A stretch of 64,000 nt of DNA from Ichthyophthirius multifiliis (GCF_000220395.1 NW_004086411.1:1-64000); one strand, 5' to 3'. Shown: positions 1 to 13,266, counted from the stretch's first letter. Translations and numbers: made by a program. The notes: generated by a model from the sequence alone, not told the origin.

Positions 1-1379
1 TATTTTTATATTTTTATTTTATATTATAATTTATATTTATTATGTCATATCATTTATTTTAAATATTTATTCTTATATATATTTTTTTTTTATTTATTTT
101 ATTAATTTTTATAGAAAATTTATTACTTATTATATATTAAGTTTTAAATTATATTTTTTAACTTATTTATTAAAAAAATATATTTTACTTTTGTTAAAAA
201 TATATCTGTCTATATTTAAATATTATTTTAATTTTATATTATATTTTCAACAGAGTTTTTATATTTTTTTATTTATATAATTGTTTGTATTTAATAATTT
301 TTTATTTAAACATAAACTTTGTACATTAAACGTATTATCTTATTTTTTCTAAGTTAAGATAAATTAATAATAGTCTATGTTTAATTAAAACTTATTTACT
401 TATATTTATTTTTATTTTATTAAATTCAATATTAATTCGTTATTATACACATGTTCTAAATTTTACTATTTGAGTTTTTTATATTAATTTTTATATATTC
501 AATTCAAATTATCACTATCAAATAGATTTTTCTTTATTTTTTTTTAATTTATTATTATAAATAGTTTATTTAATTTTCAATTATTTTACTTTTTATTATT
601 TTATTTTTTAATTAAATTTTTTATTTAAATGTTTTTGGATAATACAAATATTGTAGTATTTTTATTAATGAAGTTTATTATTCTTTTTACAATAAAAATA
701 AAATTTATTAATAAAATATATATAAATATGCATTAAATAAATATTCATAAAGAACTATTTCAACTACAATAATTAAATTTTATAAGATCAAAAAATTAAT
801 TCTTATTTTTCATTTTATTTTATAAATATAAAATTATATTTTGTGTAATTTATATAAAAATATAATTTTTTTTAAAAAAAAAGTATATAAATATATAATT
901 ATTATTTATTTATTTTTTATATTTAATAAGTAGAATATTATATTGAATATATTTTATAATTCATATGATTTTGCTATTATAATATTAATTATTAATATTT
1001 TTTTTTTTTAATTTTTAATAATTATGTTTTACATTTCTATATTTTTTTTTATTTCAGTATAAGATTTTAACTTTCAAATTCTAAAAATGTAAACTCTTTG
1101 TATTACTTATAAATCTTTTTATAGTTATTATATTCTTTTATTTTATTTTTCAGCTATAAGCAATTTATTTATTTAATAGAACGTAATTTTATTTAATTTT
1201 TCTATTTTTATTTATATTTAAAAATGAAATAGTATAAAATAAATAGAAAAATAAAATATAAATAAATAGAAAATAAAAATTATTAAATATTAAATAATTT
1301 TTTTATCAAGAAAATTTAAAAATTTAATAAATAATAAATATCTTTATTTTTATTTATAATAACAAATTAATTATAAAAA
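1..1379. other. AT-rich stretch with no recognisable gene
   Basis: Almost pure A+T with many homopolymers. No reading frame on either strand in the ciliate code shows protein-like composition or a known motif. It presumably contains the upstream region of the eIF2B delta gene that starts at 1380. Confidence 0.6.
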
Positions 1380-1812
1380 ATGTACTAAAACGAAGATAAT
1401 CTATCACCTGAATCTAAAAAAAATTTAGCAAAATAAAAAAAGAAAGAAAACGAAATAAAGAAAAAATAAGCAGCAGAAGAATGGAAAAGAAAACAATAAG
1501 AAAAATAAAATCCTTAATAATAAAATAATTAATAATAAATTTCTTAATAAAACACATCATTTGAAGGACAAAAAGAAGATTAATTATAATAAACAGAAAA
1601 ATAAACCAAAGTAGAATAACAAGAAAAAAAATATGAACAAAAAGCGGAACCAAATAATAATTAAAAGATTAAAGAAAGAAATCGTACAAGTAATTTTATT
1701 TCTCATTTAGTGCAATAAAAAAGCCAGACATATAAAGAAATAAGAGAAAAGTATTAAAAAGACAGACATTAAGTATTAATTTATAATAAATAAAATTGAA
1801 AAAAATTTATAA

Positions 1813-1863
<51 letters not shown>

Positions 1864-3173
1864 AATTTATTTTTATTAATCCATATAATATATAAATTTT
1901 ATTTAGCATATCTTATTACATTAATCTTTAATTGATATCGGTTTAAAATTCAATAATAATTTAATAATGGGTTCAAATAAAAGATGTATATATTTAATGG
2001 AAGCTTTAAAAAAATTAATTTGCGATTTTCGAACAAATGAGCCAGATTTTTCATTTGTAAAAGAATTGAGTATATCTATTGATAAAATAATCAATTTCAT
2101 TTAAAACTTTAGGGCTATATCTGAAGGGATGAATACTGCTTTTTAATATATTAAATAGTTAATTGGATATTTATATAATAGTCAAGTATCTATAGAAACC
2201 TAATAATAGTGGCTTTGTTAATAAATAAATTATTTTATTAAATAAAAAATATATAATGCTTAAGAATTAATTATTTAAATAGTATTTTTATTTATTTTAA
2301 ATTTTTTTAATTATATAATATATATTAGGGTCTATAATTTATTAATAATGGCGATTATATTTTAATATATGCACATTCTTAAGTTGTTGAAAGTCTTTTA
2401 ATTTAAGCTCATAAAAAAGGAAAATAATTCACTGTTATTGTTGTAGATAATCCTCCTTTTAATGAAGGGAAATAACTTTTTAATAATCTAACTAAGTAAG
2501 GAATTTAATGTATATATACTTTACTTTCTAATGTACCTTATTTTATAAAAAAAACCTCTAAAATTTTCGTTGGAGCTTCTTCTATGTTGAAAAATGGTTC
2601 TTTAGTTTCTCGTGTAGGAACTGCACTAGTAATTTTTTTATCAAAATATAAATATATATGTTTAATTTTTAAGCTATCTTGTGTTTCTAAAGAACATAGA
2701 ATTCCTTTCCATGTTTTTTGTGAAAGTTATAAATTTTCAGAAAAAAGTTAACTTGATTCTTTATCATAAAATGAATTAAATGTATAAAGATAAACAACAA
2801 ATATAAATATTATTGAAATCAATCTAAGATATGATTTAACTCCATGTTAAAACATTAATATGGTATAAAAAAAAATAATAAAAAATTTTTTATAAAAATC
2901 ATAAAATATATTTATATAAAAATAATATATAAATTTATAAATTTATATGTATATATTTATTAATTTTTAATTATATATAAACATAAATAATTATATATAT
3001 ATCCTTATTTATAATTATTAATTTAACTATAATTTAATATTTAAACAATAAAATAATTAAATAATTAGGTTGTCACTGAAATTGGACCAGTTCCACCTAC
3101 TTCTGTTCACACTATTATTAGAGAATTTACAAGTAATGATTATGTTGGGAAAATCGAATTACCTAAAGAATGA
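1380..3173 (+). CDS. EIF2B4: Translation initiation factor eIF2B, delta subunit
   Basis: Regulatory subunit of eIF2B, the cytosolic guanine-nucleotide exchange factor that recharges eIF2. Five exons: 1380-1772, 1907-2281, 2329-2628, 2674-2862 and 3069-3173, giving 453 residues and ending at TGA. Exon 1 is a Lys/Gln-rich, charged N-terminus, as in other delta subunits, and ends with a segment like the family's LFSHLPQ region (NFISHLVQQ). Exon 2 opens with LLHQSLIDIGLKFNNN followed by GSNKRCIYLMEALK, which match the family's IHPAMVRLGLQ and GSNARC signatures. Later come DYILIYAHSQVVESLL, IFVGASSMLKNGSLVSRVGTA and the C-terminal LRYDLTP and VTEIGPVPPTSV motifs. GSNARC, LRYDLTP and the charged N-terminus point to delta rather than alpha or beta. 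All intron phases agree. The first intron holds a (TA)n array. Confidence 0.93.
1817..1861. repeat. (TA)n microsatellite in intron 1 of the eIF2B delta gene
   Basis: Uninterrupted AT dinucleotide array of about 45 bases, lying entirely inside the 1773-1906 intron. Confidence 0.9.
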
Positions 3174-3377
3174 TTTTTTTATTTTTTGTTTGTTTCTTTG
3201 TTTTAATTTAAAAAAATAATAATTTATATAGAGATATTTTAATTTTTTTTTTTTATTTCATAAATATTATTTATTAAAAATAATATTTTATTTTATTTAT
3301 TTTTTTATTAAATTAATTAAAATAATAAAAGATATATTAAAATATATATAATAAATATACTTATTATCATAAAAAAA

Positions 3378-4058
3378 ATGTTGAAATAAATATTAGTTAA
3401 AAATAGTATTTTTATGAGTAAAGGATTTTAAAACAGTATATATTTATAATTTCCTTAAAGACAATTAATAAAAATGAATTTATATTAATCTCCTTAATTT
3501 TCTTTTGCAACCATAAAAGAGAAAATGGAAAAAAAGCAAAGAGAAAAATAAGAATAAGAATTCAAAAAAGAAATGGAATTTATGGCTAATAAACCCGAGT
3601 TTACTATGTAAGATTACAAATAGAGAATATTAGATTAATTAGTGAAGTTAAAAAAAGGTTTGAAAGCGAAATTTATGTCAGGAACTGAAGAAACAGAAGC
3701 TGGTTTATTAAAATAAAAAACTATTTTGAACGCATTTTATGATGATGAGCTTTTAGATTTTAAAAAAATTAAATTTTATGAAAAAAGAGAAATTGCCGCC
3801 GTGACTTAATGCACAATTGAAGAAGTGAATAAATTATTAAATTGCTATTAATTTATGTCACAAACTCATAGATTTTTAAAAAATTTAAAAGAAAAAGGAA
3901 TCACTTTGCCAGAAAATTAAGATGAATTTAACCATAGATTTAGATAGGAAAGATATATTCCGTACGAAATGAAACAAAAGCATAAAATTAAATAAAGACC
4001 TAAATCAAGAAGAATATATAAAAAATATCTTAAATGGGGAACTAAAAAATAGTTATGA
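3378..4058 (+). CDS. Mitochondrially targeted protein with SRP54/Ffh M-domain-like segment
   Basis: Single exon of 226 residues. The chosen start (3378) is the first of three in-frame Met codons and supplies a basic, Ser-rich, acid-free N-terminus of about 45 residues ending in FSFATIKEK. That looks like a mitochondrial presequence, which the later starts (3474, 3525) would lose. Residues 136-175, beginning REIAAVTQCTIEEVNKLL and followed by a short amphipathic helix, resemble the C-terminal helices of the SRP54/Ffh M domain (pattern RIA-x-GSG-TSV-x-EV-x-LL). No G domain is present. The tail is strongly basic (KIKQRPKSRRIYKKY), suggesting RNA contact. Inference: a mitochondrial RNA-binding or ribosome-associated protein. 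The family assignment rests on a short motif. Confidence 0.6.
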
Positions 4059-4271
4059 AAAAAAAAAAAAATTTTTTTTTTTTTTTTATTTAAATTTTAT
4101 GTTGTTTTTTTTGTTTTTTTTTTAGTTTTTAGTTATTAATTTAAAATATATTATATAATTATATTTATTTATATTTCTATTTATTAATATATTTGTATAT
4201 ATATTTATTATTATATATAAATATAAATATATATATAATATAAATATTAGTATAAATTATTTATTTTAAAT

Positions 4272-4945
4272 ATGAAAAAATTAATAGAAAAGGGTAAATA
4301 ATATATAAAGAAAATAGAAGAAGAGCAAACTAAAAAGAAAAGAAATGACGATTAAAAAGAAGAAGAAGTCAAAACAGTCGAAAAAATTATTTCAAACTAA
4401 TTTAAAGGCAGCAAACTATTAAATTTAAGTAGATTAATACTTTCTCCAAGTCCAATAGATGACGAAACTTTCTTAAAGCTGAATAACTCATTATATTATT
4501 CTCAAATTCCTGAAAACTACATATCGATAACATCTAAACTACGTTAAATAGATATGGAAATCGATTTTTCAAACGATAAAATACAAAATATATTAAATGA
4601 ATAAATAATTCCTTAATAATAGTAAAAAAATGAATAAAATATATTATTATAAAATCCTCTTTTTCTAATCGGAGTAGTAGGTTTTCATCATAAAAAAGGA
4701 TCAATAATAGAATTTTATTATCCTTCAAATATTCATGGATTAGATGAAAAAAAGCAATAATATATAAAAGACTGGTTACCTATTTATTGTATGCCGGATG
4801 CAATTCATAATAAAAATGAAGATTTTATTTATTTTACAATAATTATAGATGATGTAATGCTATACTGCGTTTCTTATTTTAAATAAATATAAGTAAAAAA
4901 GTAAAAAATAATATATATTTATATATATATAATACAAAAATAAAT

Positions 4946-4985
<40 letters not shown>

Positions 4986-6302
4986 TATATATATTTTATT
5001 TTTATTTTATTATTTTAGGTAAGTGATTAAATGAGATAAAACAATAAAGAATTAACCAGAAGTCATTTATAAAAAAGTCTTTTTGTACTTTCAACTTTGC
5101 CTTTATAAGGATATATAATGAGTCGTTTAGAACCTACTACAAGGGCTTATTTTAACCAAATAAATATTAATGATTATGAGATTTTAGAAAGTGCTTATTA
5201 GAATATGAACTAGAGTTTAAAAAATACACATAATTTAAAAGATAGTGAAATATATATAGGGACTCCTGTAAAAACTTTAGTTTATTTTTTCAAAGAGAAA
5301 GTTTTGTAGATTGTAAAGGCTATTTTATTGGAAAAAAGAATTATAGTGTATTCTTTAAATAGTTGTGCTTGTAGTAATTTTATTATTTCGATTATAAGCT
5401 TGTTTCCGGGGCTTTCTCATTTTAATTTTTCTAATAGTTTTTATATTAGTATTGTAAAAAAAGCGTTAAATGAATATGGGTTTCCTTTGAGGATTTTCAA
5501 TGAAATAGATAAGCCTATTGAAATGTATTTTACAGTGTAAAATTTAGATTAAATCGAAAAATATAAAAGCTATTTGATAGGAACTACTAGTTAATTAATA
5601 AAAACTCATAAAAAAACTCAGGCTGATTTAATTATTGATTTGGATTAAAATTCAATTATTTATTAAAATGAAAATATAAAAAATTTACTTTAGTTAAACA
5701 GTGAAGAGAAAAAATTCATGGAAAATATATATAAAATAAGTAAATAATATATTTCGGAAGAATAAAAGGACTGGAAAAATATGGAATATTCAGCAACTTT
5801 TACATAGTTTGTGGGAAGTAATGACTGGATAAGGATTTAATTTTATGAATATTTTATTAATCTTGTATGTGAATTATAGATGATTAAGGGTAGGTTTGAA
5901 TAGAAGAAAAATGAAAATTTGTCGAAGGATTTAGAAGATTTTGAAGATTATTTAGAGTCAGATGATGAAAGTTAATAATAAAGTTAAAATTATTAATAAA
6001 TGAAAGGAGTAGAAGATGATAAAATTAAGTATTTAAAATAATAAAAAAAACTTATTAAAAATAGCTATAATTTTCTTAAAAAATATAATACTAAGTTTAT
6101 TTTTGAATACTTATAAACTTAAAATTATAAGTTCTGGAAATAAAATCATGATGAATCTATTGCTTTGAGAAGTATTAATTCTATTGAAAATAATACTAAA
6201 GCAATTATTTTTTTTTAAAACGGGGAAGTTTATGCAGGAGGAATGTAAAATGGTTTAAAAAATGGAAAGGGTAAATAAATAATATATAAGGATATATATA
6301 TA

Positions 6303-6338
<36 letters not shown>

Positions 6339-7063
6339 ATTTTTAAATAATAGGTTGTAAATTTGATTAAATAGATTAAAAAATTGAAATATGTGAAAAT
6401 TATTTAAATAATTTAAAATAAGGTCATACTGTTATAAAAAGTATTCGAAATTCTGAATTTTATTTTGAAGGTTAATACATTAATGATATGAGGGAAGGTT
6501 TTGGGAATTTGATTTTTGAAAATTAAAAATATACAGGAAATTTTAAAAATGATAAATTACATGGATAAGGATAATTAGTAAATGAAAATGACGCTAGTAT
6601 ATATGAAGGAGAATTCTAAAACAATAAAAAAAAAGGTATGGGAAAGTTTAAAAATAACGAAATTTGTTATATTGGATAATTTGAAAATGATTTATTTGAA
6701 GGTAAAGGATAAATAATATTTTCCAATAATGGTGACGTATATTCAGGAGATTTCAAAAAGGGAAAAATGCATGGATAAGGGGAACTTTAAGGTGTTTCTT
6801 TTGTATACAAAGGAGAGTTTTAAGATGGAAAATTTAATGGATAAGGTCAGTATGAAATACTGGAAAGTAAAAATGTATATCAAGGATTTTTTAAGAACGG
6901 GGTCTTGGATGAAAGCAAGTAATAAATTATTAAATATAAGGACGGAAGTATATATAATGGGATGATTAAAAATTGGGAAAAAAATGGAGAAGGAGTTCTT
7001 TGTCATGTAGATGGGAAAATAGAAAATGGAGTATTTGAAAATGGTGTTTTAATTAAAAATTGA
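4272..7063 (+). CDS. AVL9: AVL9-like DENN-domain protein fused to C-terminal MORN repeats
   Basis: Three exons, 4272-4892, 5019-6270 and 6354-7063; 860 residues, phases consistent. Residues about 119-205 carry the AVL9 signature (LIGVVGFHHKKGSIIEFYYP, then DWLPIYCMPDAIHN). Exon 2 continues with KSLFVLSTLPLQGYI, VKAILLEKRIIVYSLNS and SIISLFPGLSHF, and ends the domain near FVGSNDWIRIQFYEYFINL, all matching AVL9 in order. AVL9 proteins are tripartite-DENN trafficking factors acting in late secretion and cell migration. From about residue 608 to the end there are roughly eight MORN repeats (NGEVYAGGMQNGLKNGKG, YIGQFENDLFEGKGQI, YSGDFKKGKMHGQGEL and others), which typically bind membranes or cortical structures. 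A very acidic Gln-rich linker (DLEDFEDYLESDDES) lies between. The fusion is in one continuous frame. (TA)n arrays lie in both introns. Confidence 0.85.
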
Positions 7064-7277
7064 TTTTTTTTATTTTATTTTTTATTTGTTTAATTTTGAA
7101 AATATTATATCGTTTTTATTTTGATTAGATTTTTTTTAGTATTTTTTATATAATCTTTTTTTTTTTTTATTAAAAATAGCATTATTCATTTAATTAATAC
7201 TTAACATATTTTTAATAAAAATAAATTACTTTACTTTTATTTTGTAAATAAAATTTTATAATAATTAATACAAACAA

Positions 7278-7941
7278 ATGTCAAAGTTATTAAATGAAAC
7301 AGCGATTTCATAATAAAGAGATGGTTAATCTTTATTATAGCCTCATTCTTAATTTGATAATTCCAAAGTTTTACATGTTCTCTAAAAGTTCAATTTTTTT
7401 GGAATAATTGCAAATAAAAGATATAGTAAACAATAAATATATGCTGCATTAGATAAAATAGTAAAAATAATAAAAATAATAAATAAATAAAAAAATAAAT
7501 AATAGGTATGTCATTAGTTTGATAGAATAATAGGTTAATAATTATTTGAATAATGTTAAAAAGATTACGATTAAACAATATAAATAGAAGATTTTATCAG
7601 AGTATGTATAGATGGAATATTAATATTAAAAAATAAAATTTATTAATAAAATATTAGTATAAACGAATTTTAGAAATAAATATATTCAGCATAAACATTT
7701 CTTTATTAGTTTTAATAAAATCAATAGCTAAATTAATTTGATATAGAAATAGATTCAAAGTTATAATTAGAAATTATTGAAGGAAAAAATTTATATTAAG
7801 AATGGAATGATTAAGAAGCTCCTTATACTATTATAAAATGTGGATAATATAAATTTACATCAGGTGTTTCAAATTAAAATTAATAATGGAATTAATAATT
7901 TTAAATGTAAAAAAATTAAAAAATTTAAAAAAAAAATATAT

Positions 7942-7992
<51 letters not shown>

Positions 7993-9090
7993 TTATATTT
8001 TATTTATATTTATATATATTAAATTAGACCTATTTTTATGGGTTCTGAAGAAATATTAATTGAAGTAGTTAGTTTCGATATATAAAAAAATGTTAATTAT
8101 TTTATTGGCTAATTATCTATTCCTGTGAAAGATTTAAATCATTAAAATAAAGTAGAAGATTTTTTTTAATTATATGATAAAAATTTTGCTGAAATATAAG
8201 GAAAAATTAAACTTTCCTTACATTGGGTTTTTAATAAAGTTACTTATTATCAAAAGATTATAGATGATTTAAATTCTTTGATTGAATAATCTCAATTGGA
8301 TATTGATGATTTTTAAAACTATATTAAAATGATTGATTAAATTTTCACAGTTAACCCTGATTTACATAATGCTATGTAACTTTAAGTTGAAACATAATGT
8401 TAAGGAGATAACCATAATATTTAAATTGATAATAGATAAACAATCTAAAATATGGTGCAAGAAGCAAAAATACCTTCTTGTATAAAATATTTGTATATTT
8501 TAGCTTTTTAATTAATGTTTTTTTGTTTGTTTTAATGTTTACATAAAGTTGCTTTTTATGATGTAATTTTCATTTTTTTTTTTTAATAAAAATAAAAAAT
8601 AAAAAAGATTTTATTAGGAATATTTATTGTTTTAGGTTATATATTAAATTTTTTTGAAAAAGAAAAATTTTAATTAATCTTTGCTTTGACTGTTTTTTCG
8701 ATTTTAGGAGACTTCACCTGGATAATATTTTATATAGAAGTAATTTTTATATTATTTTATATTTATATATATATAATGAAAAAAAAGGATTTATGGTATC
8801 CTAATAAATAAAAAGATATACATCCTTAATAAATGGCTTGGCTTTTAAGATTTACATTAATTTTTTGTTTTTTTTGTCTTATTATAAAAGTATTTATTAA
8901 TTTATTATATTTTTATATTATTTTTTTTAAGATTGTATTATGCTTTATTTTATATTAAGTAATTGAAATTTCAGGAAATATTAATAATGTATATAATTTT
9001 AGCTTTGGAAATTTTCAATATGTTTTAGGAGGAAAAAATATAAATCCTTTTATAAAAAAATTAAATTAAATAGGAGAAAATCCAAATTGA
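7278..9090 (+). CDS. C2-domain protein with C-terminal multi-span membrane region
   Basis: Four exons, 7278-7906, 8028-8562, 8608-8889 and 8932-9090; 534 residues. The N-terminal about 150 residues are helical and Gln-rich (FDNSKVLHVLQKFNFFGIIA). A C2 beta-sandwich follows: LQLEIIEGKNLYQEWN, YTIIKCGQYKF, then QWNQQFQ joined across the intron to IPIFMGSEEILIEVVSFD and YFIGQLSIPVKDL. The C2 predicts Ca2+- or phospholipid-dependent membrane contact. The last about 190 residues hold about four hydrophobic helices (LYILAFQLMFFCLFQC, ILLGIFIVLGYILNFF, FALTVFSILGDFTWIIFYI, WLLRFTLIFCFFCLII). The third loosely resembles AGTRAP-type membrane proteins, but I would not name the family on this alone. Function unknown; probably membrane trafficking or signalling. 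Confidence 0.75.
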
Positions 9091-9234
9091 AATTATCTAA
9101 CAGAATAATTAATATAAACAACATACAATTAAAACTAAATAATTTTAAATGGGTAAATTTTAAAAACAAAAATTACTTAATAAACTTAAAATAATGTTTC
9201 TATAAATAATTAAATATAACTAGTTTGAAATATA

Positions 9235-9237
<3 letters not shown>

Positions 9238-9285
<48 letters not shown>
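9238..9285. repeat. (TA)n microsatellite in an intergenic spacer
   Basis: About 48 bases of alternating TA between the C2-protein gene and the RAP-protein gene. The 285-base spacer otherwise holds only A+T. Confidence 0.9.
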
Positions 9286-9292
<7 letters not shown>

Positions 9293-9374
9293 TAAAATAT
9301 ATATTAAATAAAATTTATAATTTTTTATTTTTTTATAAATAAAAAAAAAGATATATTAATAAAAAAAAAAAAAA

Positions 9375-12298
9375 ATGATAAAAAATTCATTTTTAAATTT
9401 ATTTAATATAAATTTAGTTTATTCTATAAAATAATTCCATAATACATTAAAAATCTAATCATTTAATGAAAAATAATATATTAATAAATTTTTGTACCTT
9501 ATTTCTTAATAATTTACTAAAAATAAGGAAATAGAAATAAATTCTATGCTCTAAATAATAAATTAAAATATCAAAAACATCGAAAAACCTTAATCTTTAT
9601 TAGCAATATTAGATAAATGTACAAGATATAATATTTATTTAGAATATAATTAAACAAAATAAATTCTTGATTAAAGTCTTTTATTGTTTTAAAAAAACGA
9701 AAATTTACTAAAAGAGGACAATGGAGATATTATGAGAGGTTTAATATTAGTTAGTGGATTAAAAAAAGTTAGGCATGATTTGTTCTATGAAAAAAGCATT
9801 GATTTAATAGAAAAAAATATAAATAATTTTTCAATTTTTAATGTTTTGACAATATGCGAGACTTTATTTTACAATAAAATAATATAAAATTTATCAAATA
9901 AAGATAAAATTAATATTTTATTAAATAAAATTTAAGATATTTCAATTGAAAATATTGAAATTCTTTCTTAAATTGGAAATTTGGTGTACTATATATAAAA
10001 GAATAAAGATTTATTAAAATTTTCAAATGAAGAAAAAACTAATGAAAATTAAATTTTATTAATGAAAAAAAGTCAATAAATAATGATTTAAGGACTTACT
10101 GGAATTAATTAAGAAAATATGGATATTTTAATGTTTTGTGAAATAAATAATAATCTATTATAATATTGTAATATATAAAAAAATAGGGAAATTATTCTTA
10201 TTTAAAGTAAAATTAATAATATTTTAAATTAACTACTTTTAAATTTTTCATAATCAAGAAAATTTAATGATATTGATAAAACTATAAGGTATTTGAAAAA
10301 ATATTTGTAGGCTCCTCCTATTTATTTAAATAACTATATTATTTAGATTATTTTTTAAACTTTTGAGACATTTAAACCTTAGAAAATCTAAGAAATTGTT
10401 CCTTTTTTATATTTTTTATCAAAAACAAAATAAAACTTTAAAATTAATTATGAAATGTATAAAAAAAAATATAAACAAATTAATTTTTTGTTTTTTATTT
10501 ATATTTAAAATTTTAGAAATTAATTGATATAAAAAAATATTCCAGAAGAAAAAAATTTGTTACTTTTGTCTAAATTACTGGAAATTTTCTCTACAATTAC
10601 GTTTAATAATGATGAATAGACGATTATAGAATTGGAAAATTAAATTATTAAATTAAGTGATTTTAATGCTAATCCTACAATCGCTTTATTAATAACATTT
10701 TAATCATTAACTAATTTATAAAAGGGATAAATTAAAACAATTAAATATATAATTAATTATTTTCTATATAATTCCAATTTTTAAAAAATAGAGTTCTTTG
10801 ATTTATTAGTTAAGTTTATACCTTCTTTATCAATTTAAACTAAATATTTATATAAATTTACTACAAATATTAATATTTAATAAGCTACATTTACTGTTTA
10901 ATAAAAAAACTAATTAGATAAAGAACTTTAATAAAGTAAAATAAAATAAAATAAATATAAAATAAAATAAAATATATATATATATATATATTAATATTAC
11001 ATTATATTATAATAACTAATAAATATAGATTTAGAAATTTTATGGGGAAAAATCGAGACTTACTTAATAAATTAAATCGAAAAAATATATTATGATAAAT
11101 ACCCTTAATTATTATTTCATTTTATATTCCCAAATTTAATAAACAATAACTACAGAAAACTTTATAAAATTCTTTAACAAAAAGTAGTTGATTACTTATA
11201 AAAATATACACCTAAATAAATAAACGATTTAATTTACTCATATTCTCGTTTAAATGAATAAAACTTGAATTTATTTTAATAAATAGTTCCTTTTGTAATA
11301 AATAAAACAGATTAATTTAATGAAAGAGAGCTTATTAACATATATTGGAGTTATGCAAATTCTCGAATTTTAAATGAAAATTTAGTTTAAGTTATTGAAA
11401 GTTACATTTCCTTAAACATAAAAAATGTCCAATTAGATTCTTTGATTTAATTTATGTATTCTTTAGGTATTTTAAGAAGATAAGTAAATTAAGAAAGTCA
11501 ACTTTTTTAGAGTATTTTTAATTACTTGAATGAAATAAAAGATGAATTAATTAATTATTAATAGGCATTTGTTATTATCTATTCTTTACTATTGCTTGAT
11601 AATACAGTTTAATTTAAATAGATTATAATAAAATTGGTTAATATTATTTTAAATGAGAGATAGAAATATATAAAAAATCCAATATATTTGAATTATTTGT
11701 ATTAGTTTTTTATTATTTTGTAATATTGTTAAAATAAAATAGTCTTTGTTGAAAATATGGAACAAATTAGAAATATTATTATAAGTTAGAAAGATATATT
11801 AGTGAAATTTTTTAAAGTTAATAAGAAATATTTTAAATCAGAAATTGAAAAGTAAATTTCATAAATTATTCATAAAAAGGTTAAAGATCCGAATCCTGAA
11901 AATAATATATTAGTTATATAAAAAGTAAGTAATTTAAAAATAATTATTTTATTATTTTTTAATATATAAAGAATAATTAAATACCTCTAGTTTTTTATGA
12001 TGATTTGAAATTATTAGAAGATAATAAATTATTTCCTTAAGAACAGTTAGTTGTACCTTTCACTATTGATTGCAGAAAAGGAAGCTTATGTTTTGAAATT
12101 AATGGATAATTTCATTATGTTGTTTAAGAAAATAATGTTTTTTATTTAGATGGGATTACTTACTTAAAGAAATAATTTTTAGAGAATATTGGGTTTAAAT
12201 ATATTGAAATTAAAAACTTTAGTTTATCCCATGAAGAAATAAAAGATAAATAATTAATGGAAAGAAAAGTAATAAGTATTATTAAAGAATAAATGTGA
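9375..12298 (+). CDS. Mitochondrial RAP-domain (FASTK/OPR-like) RNA-binding protein
   Basis: Exons 9375-10935, 11029-11924 and 11972-12298, about 927 residues. Segment 10457-10516 has GT-AG ends, is 60 nt and stop-free, and its translation is unlike the flanks, so it is probably a further intron that keeps frame (907 residues if removed). The N-terminus (MIKNSFLNLFNINLVYSIKQ) is basic, amphipathic and acid-free, as in a mitochondrial presequence. The long middle is all-helical with Asn/Gln-rich repeats typical of FASTK or OPR helical-repeat proteins. The last about 70 residues form a RAP domain: FEINGQFHYVV, then LDGITYLKKQFLENIGFKYI and a Lys/Glu-rich helix. RAP proteins bind organellar RNA and act in mRNA processing, stability or rRNA maturation; targets cannot be read from sequence. 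Confidence 0.8.
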
Positions 12299-12571
12299 TT
12301 TAAAAAAAAAAATACATATGGAAATTTTTATTATTTTTTTTTTTATTTTTTTATTTTTTTTTTTCTAAATTAAAAATCCTATTAAATGACCTTTTTTTTA
12401 TTTTAAATAAAAAAAAATAATAATAAATATAATTATTTTATTAAAATATTTTAATATAAAAATTATAGAAAATAAAAAAATTAAAAAAAAAAAAAAATTA
12501 AAAATAAAAAAAATATAATGATAATAAATAATTAACTATTTATGTTAATAAGAAAAGAATAATAAATAAAA

Positions 12572-13223
12572 TCATTAAAATTAATCAAAATTATTATAAT
12601 TTGGGTTCTATGCTTACTTATTATTCTTAATTTCCTATAAATTTTAAGGTTCCATTAAATAATTATTATAAAGACCTTATTATTAATTTAGTTGATATAA
12701 TTAACTATTATTGATTCCAAATTATTATCCAGTAATAGATTATTATTATTAATAATTTTATTGATACTAAGGTCCTTAAGCTTCCCTAGTTTATTATTAA
12801 TAAAAAGAACTAATATTTAAAGGTTAAATATTTAATTATTATTAAAATGATTGCTATTAGTTTTATTATGGGGGAGTATGTTAAATTCCATGCTGTAATT
12901 ATGAATAAGAATTGGGCTATTATTATTAAAGTTGGACCTATTAAGAATTACTCTATTATTTTTATGAGGGTTATGAATTTTTTTGACTTAAAGATGAATC
13001 ACTTTAAATATTAGACAAATTTTGTTAATTTAATTATTATTAAGAGGTTTACTAATTTTAACTATGAACTGAATTTTAATTTAAATTTTAATTTTAATTT
13101 GGAATGCTTTATAAAGATTATTATTATAAAGATAAATGATTTAAGTTAATATTTTATTATGATAATTAAGATGATTTTTATAAAAATTGATTCATAATAG
13201 CTGGTTATTATTATTATTATTAC

Positions 13224-13266
<43 letters not shown>

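Noticed and set aside
9149-9240. Short ATG-initiated frame before the TA array at 9238
   Set aside because: It runs directly into the TA repeat, has no convincing donor or downstream partner exon, and the RAP gene has its own start with a presequence at 9375.
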